A stretch of DNA of 64,000 bases from Ophiobolus disseminans (Eukaryota; Ascomycota; Dothideomycetes; Pleosporales; Phaeosphaeriaceae). Below are positions 1-14,444 of the stretch, one piece after another. Where the stretch lies: positions 577,531 through 641,530 of the forward strand of contig MU006219.1 in assembly GCA_010093685.1 (NCBI GenBank). The letters are read 5' to 3'. The translations under genes and the position numbers were made by a program. The notes beneath the pieces are model-generated. The model saw only the letters and a program-made list of their open reading frames with translations, had not been told where the DNA came from and ran no database searches. Position 1 is the first letter of the stretch. Every line of letters begins with the position of its first letter.

Positions 1-699
1 GGTGGCGTAGGTAGTGGTAGACTGGTAGAGGTTCTCGGCAGTGAGCTGGTATTGCTGGCGAGCAATCTCCTTCTCCTTCTCGGCGAGCCTAGCCTTCTCG
101 GCCTGGCGTGACTGCCAGACACGAATGGGTGCCAGAAAGGGCTCGAGGTGGTAGTAGAGATCCTCAGGGTTGATGCGAAGATCCCAGTCGAGGAGGAAGA
201 GCAGTTGCTTCTCCATGAGGTTGACCTCGGTGATCGAGAAGCCAAAACCCTCGTAGCCTTGAACAGCGCTGTAACGAGCCCAGTGCTTGTTCTTTGGTGA
301 CGAGTCGTTGAGGTTCTTGGCGGCAAGGATGAGAGCTGCGAGGAAGATGCGGTGTGTCGTGCACTTCATGCCCTTGGCAACAGGAGGCAGACGAGACCGT
401 AACCGGCTCAGGTAGACGAGCGAAGTCATGAGTGTTGGGACCTGAACATGTGACCTCTCGACCAGAGATGTGATGAACTCTTCCACGGACGGCAGGGATG
501 CCTCACGCATCTGAGTGGCATGCTGGGGAGGTGAAGCTGGGGGTGTTGGTGGCAGGTTCTTGTTGAGTGATGGCTCGCAGCGGATGACCTGGGTGGCCTT
601 TTGTGCAAGGTACGAGATCATGTCTTGTGAAACCGGCATCTGGACGAAATGGTCCAATGCGGCGCTGTTCTCAGCGGCGAGGTTTGCTGAGTAAGGCAT
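1..699 (-). CDS. PHO85-type (PCL) cyclin, 3' end cut by window edge
   Basis: The frame is open from ATG at 699 to base 1 (233 codons) with no stop, so the C-terminus lies outside the window. The N-terminus carries a Pro-rich stretch (PPTPPASPP, residues about 51-59). A cyclin N-terminal box follows at about residues 68-190, with recognisable pieces SLVYLSRLR, HRIFLAALILAAKNLND and LLFLLDWDLRINPEDLY. This pattern matches fungal Pcl1/PclA cyclins, which by family knowledge activate the Pho85/PhoA kinase around G1/S and morphogenesis. After the box the chain becomes charged and helical (EKARLAEKEKEIARQQYQ). No intron is needed in the visible part. The family call is firm; the exact paralog is not. 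The 4.1 kb upstream holds no gene and may serve as a long promoter or leader. Confidence 0.85.
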   Translation of the reverse strand, partial: MPYSANLAAENSAALDHFVQMPVSQDMISYLAQKATQVIRCEPSLNKNLPPTPPASPPQHATQMREASLPSVEEFITSLVERSHVQVPTLMTSLVYLSRLRSRLPPVAKGMKCTTHRIFLAALILAAKNLNDSSPKNKHWARYSAVQGYEGFGFSITEVNLMEKQLLFLLDWDLRINPEDLYYHLEPFLAPIRVWQSRQAEKARLAEKEKEIARQQYQLTAENLYQSTTTYAT

Positions 700-3600
700 G
701 ATGATGGATGTTGTCGATCTGGTAGATGGGTGTATGATTCTTTAAGTGTAGCGATGGTAGTCCAAGTGTGGCTTGTCGTGTGGGATTATGGCTGCAAGGC
801 AGATAGTCCGTCTGTTGTTGGCGGTGTAAGCGAAGTGTCCGCAAAGGGCTGAGTGTGGTGGCTTGGTCGGTGGAGAAGACAACAAGGTTGAACGCAAGGC
901 CGCAAATTATTAGGTAGCAAGGAATTCTGACCGGCAGAACGAAGTAGCGATGAGTGGACAGGAAATTGGTGGAAGGGAGAGAGTCGATGGCGCTGCCAAA
1001 GTAGGAAGGCGGAGGTGATTGGGCGGAACGATGGACAGTGCCGGACTGGGTTGTGCCTGCACCGCTGGGGTGTCAGGGAGAGAAAGGAAGAGAGATGGAA
1101 GTGAAGACTTGCACTGACCAGAAATGAGTATCAACGGCAGAAAGCGTGATACTTAATAACCTGACGGTCGGAGCGGCAGCAATTCGTGATTCTAAACTTG
1201 AGAGGATCCAACACACAGTGGTGGGGCGCGGCGGCTGCACAGTCGAGCCAATGGTTCGCGTGGTATGGGCAGGCGACAGGTGGTTAGCGCGCCACCAAGA
1301 ACAGAACCAGCGGCTGTTTGGCTGTTTGGGGATCCTCGAAGATTGCGAGAGGTAAGGTGCAGAGGCCCCAGAATAGTCTGTTTCAAGTCGGCAGCCAGTC
1401 GCTTGAGGCCTAATCCTGCGCGAGCTACGAGAGCCAATGGTCCTGCGTGGCCAGGTCGTTTCGAGGAGAGGCTCGATGTTTGAGAGCTGCACGGTTTCTC
1501 GCACTGTGGAAGAGAGGGATGTATGGATGGCCGAGGTCGTCGCAGCGGTCTACTACGACTCTGCTGTCGCTGCACCTTTCTGCGGGCGCGGGTTACAGTG
1601 CGGGATAAGTACTCGCGCAACCAGAGGACTGGCAGGTGGTCTACAAGGAGTGCTGGTCCAGATTGGGTCACGTTGTATAAGGCGGTGAGATGTCGAGGTG
1701 GACCCGGGTACGATCTTGATGAATAGTATGCGACCACGCATTAGAGCAGCATACACGTTCCATATATCTCTGCAATGGCCGGACTGTCACGCTGGCAGGC
1801 CCGATGAATGCACTGTTGGTGACGAATTACCCAGCCTCTTCCAGCCGACCGAGGTTCCAGCGGACGCGAGGGCATACCAAGCGGCAGGTGTGCGCCGGAT
1901 GGGGAAGGGTGCGCATTTTTTGCCTCCTAGATACGCGTGTTGCACTGCGTTGGAGAGCAAGCGTAGCATCTGGAGAGGCTCTGGCTATGAGCGCGTTGTG
2001 GCTCAGCAGCTCGGCAGCCTCCGTCTAGGCCGTGATTCGTACCAAAGGCACCATGCATCTCCGGGTCCGACTGCATGCCACCCAACCTGCAGGCATGCAG
2101 GTGTTGAGCGGCGCCGAATCGATCCGCTGCACTCCGTCGACATTCTGACTGACATGCTGGAGGGTGTGCATCGCTGGAGTCTTCGGCCAGATGCTGGGGC
2201 AAGCTCGGCAGGGCTCCACCACCTCCAACGATCGACATGTCATGCGCAGGGGTCAAGGTTGATGTAAGCGACATCCATTGGCCACCGTGGCAGTCAAACA
2301 AGTCACTCCGTTTCAACACCTGTTTACTCAGAACAGATGATCGTGCTTCTGTGGCCACCGCATGAATGACGCGGAATCCACAGCGCCACCTTCAGCTGGT
2401 AGCTGCCCACTTGCCAACACCGATCGACTTCGCGACGAGATTTGACTTCATGCAATAATCGCTACCAATCGGCGCCCACTCGCCCAGTTTCGAGGCCTTC
2501 TCAACAGCCGCTGTAGTGGTGGTGCACCGCCTCAATATCACCACCAATGACAGTTTCTACTCCCACATTGCCGATGTGGGCATCTGAGACATCTGCAACC
2601 TTAATGGCCTACAGGTCGGCACTCAAGAGAGCTCGCCAAATTGACCCTCGGGGTGTCCGCTACCACCTGCCCTCCTCCGCTCAACCCTCCGATTGGGCAA
2701 CCTGCGCGCGTTGGTCCTCATGGTAGACAGCGTTCATCTCATCCAAGATTCCCAAACTTCGCGTGAACGAGTAGTCGCGATGGTCGACGCTAAGACCTAA
2801 TCTAAGAAGGCGCCTGATGAGGCTCTGTGTACTCGCCCACTCCATGCGCGGCTCGCACGGGTTCCGGGTCGTCAAAATAGCAGCCGCCCACGTAGCCGCC
2901 CGTATCACTCCCAAATTTGGACGCCTCGGGATCGACTGTAACCGTTTGAAGATACCCGGCTCAACGGCAGCTTGCGTAACTCAGATCTGTAGCCTTATAT
3001 TATAGATCTGTTGTGCGTGTTTGAGCTTCACGATGGCCTTTCAGATGGCAGATGCAAGCGCTTTGCTGTTTCATCGTGTCAGCTTTACTCTACGACACGA
3101 CTTTGCGCCCCCAGAAAAGCTTGTCGCAAGCTTTTCTTATTACGATTTGATTTCGTCTGGTCTTGTCTTGCTTCATCATCAGCCTCAGGTTTACTTTGGG
3201 TGCAGACCCAGAAACACCAAGCATGACAGAGAACAGCAACATTACGACGACGAGTCGCCAGGACATACTTCGGTCCGAATGAATGCACGGCGTAGATCTT
3301 CTGCGGCGTTTCCGCAACGATAGCTTGGATGTTGCCAGATACTCCCAGGTCTAGATGTCGCTAAAGCTTCCATCCTGTGACGTCATCCATCACGAAGCAA
3401 TAGAGGCGCAGTCACAACTCCAGCTACAGCCACACCAGAAGCCACTAAACTATCTGTCAACACCTACTGAGCTGATTAGCTTGCATATCTCTTCTCCATG
3501 TGGACCACGCCCGAATCTAAACACACTCGGCCAAATGCCCGATGCAGAGCTCTCGCCCCTCGATATTGAGGCGTAAGGTTTACTTCATTGACTGCATCCC

Positions 3601-4815
3601 TCAGGATCAGGTAACACAACACTCCCCTCCAGCTCGCCAGCTCTTCCGACTTTCGGTCAGTCACAGCGGACTGTAAAGCACACATCGCTCCTACCACACA
3701 CACACGTCCGATGCACGCCGCCACATCGAGCGACGGAAGCTGAAAAGGGACCCACCTGCCGCGTAGACAACTATTTGACTTTCATTCCAACCATGCTCCC
3801 CGCAAATTGCAGTTCACCATCTTGCAAGAGCCGGAACAGTTGCACGAAGCTGACATGCATGTATCGGGGCTTATGTTTTGCTCGTTCGGCCGAGGTGGAA
3901 CTGTACACCATCACATCTACCATTTCTGACGAAGCGTACTTCAAGGAAATGACATGACGTACACAGCAAGCACACTGCAAAATTTGCGCCTTCTCGCATA
4001 GTACCGGATGTCTTGGTCCGAACATGGAGCGCCACCAAAAATACCAATCCTCCGCTCCATCACCGCAATCCCCACAGTCCTTCATCACACTTGGCAATTC
4101 GGATTGTGCAAGGAAGTAACCATCCGAGCGCGATCACGGGTAGAAGTTGGCCGGTATCCAATGCTGGGCTACAACGCAATACAATGCAAGATCCGCACGG
4201 CCATCCAACAGCGCTCGGCAATGCCCGAGCATAGCATCCAACATACATCCTTGATGCGCATCGTAAACACTGCGATCCTCCGGGTGGGGGAAGCTCCGCG
4301 GGGGATACCTTGTTAAGCGTATACAGCCTATGTTGTATGTATTCATAGTCCTTTACCTATACTTACTTATACGATACGAGTATATAAATTTCGATGTCTT
4401 GAGAACTTGAGATCTATCATCTAACATAACATCAAATTACTTATGTTTACATAATACAAAATCGTAGATAGGCCGCATTCTTTGCTACACGTCTAGATAG
4501 GAGGATCGTGAAATATACGTTGAAGGTATACAAATCCAGCGTAAATATTAGCTTCATCCACGATAGTGAACAAATACGATGCGGCATGAGTCTCAGTATT
4601 GGACATACTTCAACGTTAATACGACGGAACATAACAGTGGCGCATAGAGTTGCAGCATAATCAAGTTGATGTACATAAACTCGAAACCACAACATGCATG
4701 TATGAAGAAATAAAAGTGTACATTACTCAACCCCCAAACCCAAAAAATAAGTACAACCTCACAAATCCCCCGCTATGCCATATTTTGTATCTCTGGTTCA
4801 TGTCCATGTCCTTCC
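700..4815. other. 4.1 kb without a supportable gene
   Basis: This region lies between the cyclin start and the VPS13 stop, both on the minus strand. It should contain the VPS13 3'UTR and the cyclin promoter and leader. Open frames here reach 189 codons at most, overlap each other on both strands, and show no recognisable domain or splice-linked continuation. The part near 4320-4760 is AT-rich, as expected next to a transcript end. I see no tRNA, rRNA or repeat. Confidence 0.6.
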
Positions 4816-7800
4816 CTACCCCTTCGCATTCCACTTATCATTATACGCATTAACCGCCACCGCAATCTGTCTATAAAACCAATTCCGACTGCCCTCATCC
4901 CCAACAGGAACAAACGGGCCTTGATTGCCGCCCTTGAGCGAAATGCCCAGGCCAGTGCGCTCCTTACTTATCGTCTGAACGTCCTTGAGCAGCACCTCCC
5001 ACTCAGTCGTTAACTTCTTGGTGCGCACCATCATGACGCCGTTGTACGTGAGCATGACGAGCATTTCCTTGTTCTGCAACTCCAGATGCGCAATGTAGTC
5101 TTCGTTGAAGTACTTGCCGTTGTCGAGCGTCTTGAGCCAGAATTGGCCGAGGGCTTCGCGTTGAGAGTAGGGGCGCACGATGCCGTCGGTGCCGATGAAG
5201 CGGGTTAGACGGACGCGGTCTAGGCCTTCTTGGTCGAAGACGGTGGTGGTGTTGCGTACGCCTTCGGCCATGTTGGAGGCGAGGTCGAAGGCGCCAATTG
5301 CTGCTTTTGTGGGTACGCCTAGCAGGCCCTTGCCGACGCCCTTGACGAAACCGAGGGCGCCTTCCTTTTCGGCGCCCTGGATGGGGTGGCGGGCGAGGCC
5401 ACCGAGACCGCTGGCAAGACTGTTTGCAAAGGCGTTGCCGCCGGCTGTGATACCGTAGAGGGCGTGCTTGGGGCGATTGCGGGACCGCGTCATGCGGCGT
5501 TGATCCTGGAACTCTTTGTCGAGTGTTGCGGCCGATAGACCCTTGGACATACTGCCTGTGAACTTGGCCATGCTGTCCGAGAAACCGAAGACAGACTTCT
5601 TCACAAAGCTGGAAGCGCCCTTTGCAATACCAATACCGAGCTCTTCTGGACGATCAGATTTGACAAGACCTTGGTATGGCTCGTAGAAGATGTCGGCAAC
5701 ACCAGAACTAATGTTGGTGAACAGACCAACTGGATTACCAAGGAAGTCGGCAGACCCAATAATGACGTGCACTTGCCGCAGTGACTCCTGTACGTAGTGG
5801 TTTTTGATGTTGTTGATCAAGGCGGTCGTAGAGATGCGAGCGTTCTCCAGTATGAGCGAGTTGTATCGGACCGGCGCATCGTTTACATTACCAATAGACA
5901 TGGTAAGCACGTTGACCGCGAACATGAAGGGGTTCGATGTGGTCATAGTATCCTCGGCGTTGATGCGCTCGGTTCGCACGAACGATAGATCGATCTGCAT
6001 GGGTTGGAGATGCAGCAGCTCGAAGTAGACGTCTTGGCCAGACTGCTCTTGCTTGGGCTCCGGAATGTCAAGCGAGTCATCCCACAGCTTTCCCTCTTTC
6101 TCTTCCGACCACGAGGCGCCAGGAATGTTGGCGAAATCGATCATTGCGAAGATGAAATCCTCGTCAATCTCGATCGTCATCTGCTGCAGAAGGAAAGTGA
6201 AGTACTTGATATACAACACGCCATAGGAGTCATCCTTGACCTTAGTGATCGTGGTCTGGAAGATAGGATGCGCCTCCATTTCTTTGCCAGTCTTCGGTAC
6301 AACACTGGGGTAGAAGATGATTGGGAAGATGCCGCCGTACAACTGGTTGTCGATTTGAATCCACTTGACCTGCAGGTTGACCATCTGGTATATTGCGGAG
6401 TCGGAGTACTTGAGCTCGATGTCGCGCAGGGTAACATACACCAGCTCGCGCAAGTGTCGGTTGACGAGCGAAATACCAATGCCCGCAAATCGCAATTGAG
6501 CCTTGAAGGTAACATCAGTGTCCTGATCCTTGACCTCGAAGCCGGTCGCTGTGGAAGAAGCAGTGCCCGATTTCTGCTTGTACAAGCTCTTCGACGGCTT
6601 GTAATTCGAGATCTCAAGTGTCTGTGTTGGGCCAACCGCCACGACGTTGAGGTCAATCACTTTCATACCACCACGCTCCTGGCCCGGTGGTACCTTGAAG
6701 GGAATGAGGGGACCGATCTCTGCAAGCTTGACATGCCGCTCTCGGCCGTTCGCGCTGATGACAATCTCCTTGTTCTTCGCGGCTGGGAAGTCCCAAGCGT
6801 ACGGCATGATACTTCGCGGCGGCAGACGGTACCTGATAGGGCGGAACCCAGAGCCGCGGTCGTCTTCGTCCTCGTCCAGGTTTGGATTCTGTTGCCAATA
6901 CAAGAACTCTTGGTCGCTTGTATTCTTGAACGAGAACGGCCAATGTTTCGACTCCACACTGATGTGGCAGAAGATGGTGGCCTGCTCCATCAAGATGTCG
7001 ACACGTACCAACTTTTGGCGCTGGCCGGTCTTGGAAAGCTTGACGTGAACATTGCCGACGTTGGAGATGTGGAAGGGCGATGACCACTGGTTATTGACGC
7101 CAGGGTAGCAAAGAGACAGTTGCGGTGTCCCACCCTGTCGCAGCCATCGTAGAGGGAGTAGCTCACCGTCCTTGAGAGTCATCCAGTCAGACTGACCAGG
7201 CTCGCGAATAAGCAACTCTTCCTTCATCTTGTTCTTCACAATAAAGCGCGGCGCAATTGACACAACCTTTGTCAGGTTGTACTTGCCTTCACCCTCAGAG
7301 ACCGAGACACCAAGTTGCATTTCCGAACGCGACTTGTTGGAGGGTAGAGCGACAGTGTAAGTACTGCCAATGGCATCGAGACTCTGGGGCTTGCTCCAGT
7401 TCGATTCGCCAACCTTCATCAGCGCACGGTTCTTCTTGTTGTCGGTTGGATACGAGAACATGAACGGTAGCGCCTTGCCCGCCTCGTCTGGGTTGTGTGA
7501 CATGATGTTTTGTCCGGCAGCAGATTTGGTCTGACCCATGAATTGCTGTGATCGAACATCGAGCTCGAGACCAGTGCGATTGAGCACAATGTAGGGGCTG
7601 AAGATAGCGACCTTGAACGCACCGCCACCATCGGGGAAGTTACTACACTTGTTAGCATGTTTTCATTCTATTCCATGTGAGAAACTTACTAGAAGTGCAT
7701 GTTGAGGTGCAGAGTCTGACCATTGTCGTCTTTGACCTCGAGCACCTTCTCCCTCCTGAAACTCTCCCGGTCGGTAGAGTTGATGATGCCGAACTTACTT

Positions 7801-10800
7801 GGTTTGAACGGGCCATCTTGCATCTCTACACTGACGAGCAACAAATGCGAAAGCTCGACCACATGGACTGGGCTGATACCACCCTTCCTGAGGAAGTTCG
7901 TCCAATCTTTTTTCGTGTTGCTGTCATAGATTCTGTACTTGAAGTCATACGGCAGCAAATTATGGATCTCAACAGGAGCTTGAAGGCGGAGGCGCATGTA
8001 CGGATAGATGCCAGTCAATGGGTCCTTTTTGTTGTACGCGGCATGCAGCTGGAAGTAAAAGGGCGGTGCCTGCTCATCTGACTCGCCACGGCAGGTGATG
8101 GTTCTTGTTGGACGCTTGAGGAGATCCTTCCAGAACAGTCGCTCATTTGACCAAGAGTAGCCAAAACCTTGATCCGGACGAATAACAATTGAATGCATGT
8201 AGACCGAGCCGATAGGTGCAGGCCTTGCGTCACCTGGAGCAATCTTGTCGATCTTGAGGAGATGGCCATCTTCAGGACTGAACATGCCAAGTTCAATTGG
8301 AATCTGAGTGTTGTTCTCGACTAGCAGAGGCGATCGGAACGTGATACTCTTGATGTTGTCGGCGCCAAGTTTGACATCGACCAGGATACGGTGCTGTATA
8401 CGATCTTGCTTGGGCTTGAGGTTGTACAAGAACTCGCCTTCACGATGTACTGGTATGCGCGAAAGCGTATCGAAGCCACTACCGCCGAGTCGGATACCCA
8501 CCATACCACTTGCGCCATCAGTAGAAAGCGTCTCTCGGGTAGACATGGGGTCTTCGAATCGCCACGGCTGCTCCTCACCATCTTCCAGCTTTGCAGCAAA
8601 GCCTTCTTCTTCTTTGCCTTCGGCCCAAACATCAAGACTGAAACCTGTGTGATTGCGGATACGGTATGGTGCATCGCTGCTACGAGGCTTGGACAGAATA
8701 TCTTCTTCACCAGCAAGGAAGTCGAATGACTTTGACCCCAAGGCGATTGTCGCAGCGGTCACTGTGAGCTCCATCGACTTGCGAGAGTACAGATCTACAG
8801 AGATCCTGTCAGGGTTCTGATCCTTCGCCATGTGGAATCCTACACTCCAGGGCTCAATCAATGGCTCCCAAGCAGATTTTGAGAAGTTGTAAACGTTGAT
8901 GAGGGTGTCAAGCGACGTGTCGGCAACCATGGCGCCAGACCAATCTCGCACGTCGACGACAAACTTCTTGACACGCCAGTCGAGCATGGGCATCTCATGT
9001 ACGTCACCAATGAGAACGACACGAATGCCTTCAATCTTGACGTGCATCTCTTCCCTCTTCAGAACAGCAGAGGTAGCCGCTGAGCCGGATTGCTGTTTAA
9101 CGTGCTGACTCGATTTCTTAGTGGTTGCAATTGACTTCGCACGTGGTCTAGAAGAAGGTGCTCTCGTTGACTTGGGCTTCTTCGAGGGTGTACCTGGCTT
9201 GAGGTTCTTTGCATCCGCAGAAGGCAACTTCTTGTCGTCGCCTGCCGACATGGCAGAGGCGCGATTGACGATCTGCATCGCCAGCAAGATGTCGCGAAGA
9301 GATAGGCGAAGCACAAGAGGTTCAATATCAACAGTAATGCTAATCAACGACGCTTTTGAACCCTGATTGCGCATGTCGAGGGCTGTTTGAATGCTGAAGT
9401 CATCAAGAATACGGAGGCGGTTCGTGTCAAAGCGATCCATGCGACATAGGAACATGCCGACCTTATCGACCTGCAACGTCATCGCTTGCTGTTTCGACAC
9501 GAGAACTTGTTTCGTGCCTAGAACAATGGCCTCTGAGTTGGCCATTGCAGGGTTGGCGATGAGTACTACTTGCGCGTCCACGAGGTTAACCCGGAAGGAT
9601 ATATTCATGCCGCTGTCAGCGGAATTTGTCGCGGGCTCTGGCCTATCCAGCGTCCGGGAACCGTCTGGCGACATGATTTCATTGTCGCTGTCAGTCTCTT
9701 CGCCATCTGCCTCTTCTTCAATAACCAGAGGCTCATCTGTCGCGAGGCCTGCATTTACAAATGCTTGCAAAGCGAACAGATAGTCCAGAGCCAGTATGAT
9801 TCTGGGGCTGTCGATGGTCAGAAGTGCGATCAGGTTCTTCTCTTGTCCACCAGAGATTGAGACGCTAGCCATGAACTGCTGCTTGACATCATTGTTGATG
9901 AGTGACATAATCTTTCTGAACTTGTTCGTTCCTTGCACGCGGCTGTCGCGGATCGTGAAGGACTGCACAACAAGCTCTGCCTCCATTGCGCCGTCGCTTA
10001 TCATGCGCACTTTGACATTAGTCCCGTTGAGTGAGAACTTGGACAGGCTGGCGGCTTCAATATCGCCCACGGGCTCTCCTTCGGTAGACTTGACCAACTC
10101 TAGCGCAATGGATCCCACCTTGAAGACGAAATCCAGCTTCGTCCATCTGTCATCGTCCGCTTTCAGCTCGGGTCCTTGAGAAGATGTAACAGCTTGCGAA
10201 GGTTCGTCGGCTGGCGCCTCCTTATCGGTCAGTTGACGTGCAGTCTCTGTTGTAGCCTTGGGCAACTCGGCCTGAACGTCCTCTTCAATGGCTTCGTCGG
10301 ATTGGGTGTTGAATGCTTGCGGTATGGTACGTGAAAGTTCCAACGCGAACTTCATCTGCTCAGGTGTGAGTCGCAGGTTGATGTCTGACATCGACCCGTC
10401 GATCTCAAGATCAGGTCGCTCATGTCCAGGTTTGTGATCAACCATGGTAATATTGAAATCAAGGTCGACCTTGTCAATGAGCTCCAACTCTTCCGACCTA
10501 TCCTCATCGTAGTGGAGCTTCGAGGTCAACTTGATGTTCCTGATGCCGGCCGATATCTTATTGGCGACATCTGAATCTTTGGAATCATCGAGAGGAACGA
10601 AAGTGTTCTTTGCGTAAATCTCTCCGAGGTTCGCAGTCAAAGTGTCCTTGTCTGGCTTGTCCGATATAACCATCCTTGGGAACACAACGATGGGCGTGCT
10701 GATGGTGATGTCAAAATGGAACTTTGACGCTCGTTGTTGTATCTGCGTCGCTTGGTTGGCTGCTGCCTGCCTGGCTGCGTTGAAAATAGCCTGCATTTTG

Positions 10801-13800
10801 CCGAACTTGACGGCAAACTCCATGATCTTGCGGAAAGGCTCTGTGAGGAAATTGATCTTGATAGAGCCTGTTTTCAGCGCGACAGACATGTCGTAGCCGG
10901 GATAGCTCTCCAGTTCCGGATTGAATGTCTCATAGCTGAAGTCAGCCAGATTCTTGCCTTCGATGGTAACCAATTGGCGGAGAGGCGAGTCTTCAGGGAC
11001 GCCTTGATTGACATCGTCAATAAGTGAGAGGTTTCCAAGGCGACCGCCGATACGCATCGTCCCTGCATTGAGGAAAATGCCAACATCTCCAGAGCTCAAA
11101 CTCAACGTGGCAAGCCGTATACCATCATTGTTGAGTACTACCGCAATACGTTTCAGTTCAGCTCGGATACGTATCTTGTCCGACTCCGCTGGCGGCTGCT
11201 GAGAGATCTGTTGCTCGTCAGGTTTCGCTTCTATCTGAGTCTGCTGGTCCTGAGGTTGATCTGGATTTGTGAACGTGATGAGCACAAAGTCCAGCAGCGT
11301 CAACAGCGTCCGCCTGGTTACTATCAGGTTGATTGTTGACACTGCGACATCAAGGTTGGTTGCGATGCCCTCATACTTCGTCTGGAACTCTGGCGACTCT
11401 TTGTTCACCTTGACGAATTTCAAAGTGAAAAGGTCCTTCTGCTCGTCAGAAGTGGCGTCCTCGGAAGATATGATGTTCCGGAACTCAGGAATGGGGCTCT
11501 CCTCGACGTGATCTTCGACTGCGAGACTCCTCAGGCTGACATCAGCACCCATCTCAAAGGGCTCCTGGTAGAAGTCGAGATCGAAGTGCTCGGCAATGAG
11601 TTCGACCAAGAGCTGATCTGACTTCTTCCCCTCCGGATCAGTCCTATATAAGGAACCCTGTAGCTTATCGACGGTGAACTTGAATTCGAAATTTCGCTGA
11701 TGCGTATGCGTCTCTTTCTTGACGTCTTTCTCCTCAGATGCATCCTCGAACTTCTCGTGCTTGTCACCTTCGCCTTCCTCTTCCATGACAAGCTCATGCT
11801 CCTGGGCCGCAAACTGGAAGGACTTCGACCGTGGCCTTCCAAGCGGATCCGTATCTCCCTTGGCCTCACTGGTCGGCTTCAGATTAGACGGACCCTTGAC
11901 GCCTTCGGTGAGCTGTTTGCTTGGAGCATCATCGTCGAATTTGGGGATTGCGACATCTATCAGCTTCATCAGATTCTTGTACTTGGCATCAGAGATGGAC
12001 GCATGAAGGATCGGTAAGTTGCCGGAGACGCGGAACTTGGTCAGATCAGATGCTTTCGGAACGATGCAGATCTCAATCTTGAAGTCCATGTTGATGCGGT
12101 CCACAATGTGGAAGTGTCTTGATGAAGCGTTCTCGTCCAGCTGTGCGCGCGTCTCCTCAATCGATGGTCCTATGAGCACCTGCGTTGAGTGTAGTTTCAG
12201 ATTGAACTTGTCATACATGAGGTTCTCGAGCTTCCGGAAGTCGTCGTCTGTGTATTGATGTGTCTGCTTTGCCTGGATGTCACGCAAGGTGTCTTTGTCG
12301 ACGAGTTCACTAGTCACGCTGATGTGACCAGCATCAAGGATGAGGCAGTTACTCGACTTCTTAGTAACAGAATCGGGGATGATGATGAGCGGAGCCTGGA
12401 GATCTAGTTGTGCGTTGATAGTCTTGTGCTCGGTCAACGCAAATTCAAGTCCTGCTCGGGTCTGCTGCCGGATGCCTTCAACAGTCGCTCCAGCAGTCTC
12501 CATGAGTGCACCAATCGACTCCATGTGACGCTCCGGAGGCTTGAAGAATTTTGCCACTTGGACCACGAATTGAGGATTGTACACGAACTCCATTCCCTTC
12601 AACTTCATCATGAGAGCGGTGTCAGCGCTACCATCGAGTGGGTTCTTCTCGAATGAAAGCTGGAAGAATGGATCCTCCTTCTCTTCCTCCTCATCCTGGT
12701 CTTCGTCGGCCTTGGCGGTCTCGTCATCGTCCAGCTCTTCAATCCGCTTGTCGTCTGGCACGGGCGGAGCATCCTTGATTGTGATGATCTGGGGGAAGAG
12801 ACTGCCTTCGGTGGTACCGTCGTAGAGCCGCATACCCTCAAGAGCAACCTTTACAAACATGGAGTCGGTACGTTGGAGGAATTGCGTGCTGAAGGAGTCA
12901 AAGAGCAGGCGAAGGATATCCTCTGATTTCCCGTGAGGATCGCGCTTCAAGGTGAAGCTTCCGGTCCTTAGACTCATGTTCACCTCCATCTTGACGTACT
13001 CTCGCGGCATGTCAACAGCTTCTGTGATGGCTTGCTTCTCGTCCCAAGCAATCGCATCATACAGCTCTTTGCGTTGCTGCTCTGACATCTGAGTGTCATC
13101 GTCGTGATGCTCTTCCTTCTTCGAGCCCCATACCCAAGAACCCCACGTTTGCTTGGGTGGAGGCTTCTTGACCCCAATATTCTCTTTCCGCAGCTCGTTC
13201 CGTGCTAGCGAGCGCCAAAAGCGTAAGTCTTCGTAGGTGAGCTTTCGCTCGAGAGCGTCCAGATCTTTGGTCTCGTCAGGTGTAAGTTTCTCCTCTCGCT
13301 TCTTCTTTTTGAAGAGCGCAATGTATCGTAGCCGATCGTCGCGGCGCTCCTTGAAGTACTCCCAGCTCCACTTGCGGTTCCTGTCGTGGATCTTGTCGAG
13401 CACAGCCTTCCCAGCAAACTTGAGCCACCCAGCTGGATCTTCCTTGGGCGATGACTTGGGCTGGAGTCTCTTGTATTCTTGATGCCGGATGAAGTAGTGG
13501 AATAGGTCGACGAGCATGAGCGCGTCTCGGTACTGATCCTCGTCGATGATAAAGCCTAACTCGTCGAACAGCAGGCGCGCCTTCATCTTCGGCCGGTCAG
13601 ACTTGCCGGTCTTGTCCATCTCCAGACCAGCGCGACCACTGATGGGCTTCAGAATAAACTGATGGTCGCCGAGCTCAGGGTTGTCGCCTCTTGCAATCAT
13701 GCCCTTGACCTTCTCAATAAACTCTTCTTGATTGATGTGCTGCTCATCTTTGGTGTCACTGCCCTTTCCTGTTCCAATAAGCTCCGAGTCTGTGTCCCAA

Positions 13801-14444
13801 TATACAGCCAATGACCCCAGAGTGGCCAACTTGTGTGTCGAGGCCGCATTGCCTTGGATGAAGGTGGGCTTCCAGTTCTCGTCGGTGCTGACGGCGCTGA
13901 AGTCTGCGAGGGTGACTCCGAGGGCGAAGGGGTGCCCGGGGTCGGATATGGAGTCTTCGTATCGGATGTGGATGTTCTTGACTGTGACCTGTACGTTGTC
14001 TACGATGGCCGTGACTAAGCTCGCAGTGAAGCTCTGGTTCTTCTGCTGCTCCTCGGCGCTCATGCCCTCGGTGTTGCGCTCTTTGAGTAGTTCTGCGCTG
14101 TCAAGCTTCTCCATCTTGACGGCGTGCGCACGACGGTCTTCTTCATCTGCGTCATAGTCTGCATCCTCCTTCGGCGCCGCCAATAAGAAAACATCCTCGA
14201 TGTTGACCTTCAATGGCTTGCCCCGCAGATTTGACCACGGTATCGAGAGTGTGAGGGAGCCCAGATGTCCTGCCACCACATTCAGCGGTAGGTGTAGCTG
14301 GTCGAGAGCCTCGCGACGCAGTTCGAGGTCCCGCAGTTTGACGTCACCGGACCAGATGCCGACATTGAGCTGCTTTGGATCGAAGTTCTGGACATACATG
14401 CCCAAGAACCGATTAAGCAGATTCGACACCAGTCCCTCGAGCAT
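4816..14444 (-). CDS. VPS13: Vacuolar protein sorting protein 13 (lipid-transfer bridge)
   Basis: Two exons, 14444-7690 and 7642-4816, encode about 3193 residues. The 47-nt intron (7689-7643) has donor GTAAGT, branch GCTAACA and acceptor GTAG, and joins in frame as a Tyr codon. The N-terminus (MLEGLVSNLLNRFLGMYVQN) is the chorein domain. Next come the long extended repeats and the SHR-BD/VAB adaptor-binding region around the exon junction. The end is the Vps13/ATG2-type C-terminal helix region (GGLARHPIQGAEKEGALGF) followed by a PH-like tail. Family knowledge: Vps13 is a rod-like bulk lipid transporter at membrane contacts (ER, mitochondria, vacuole, prospore membrane). Length is normal for fungi (about 3100-3200). 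A 6.7 kb uninterrupted first exon is notable. The gene is divergent from the Emi1-like gene across 720 bp. Confidence 0.97.

Noticed and set aside
1698..2267. 189-codon plus-strand frame in the gap before VPS13
   Set aside because: It overlaps frames on the other strand, has no domain, no leader signal and no splice partners.
6004..7083. 359-codon plus-strand open frame
   Set aside because: It is antisense to VPS13 exon 2, has no domain, and the VPS13 reading is secure.
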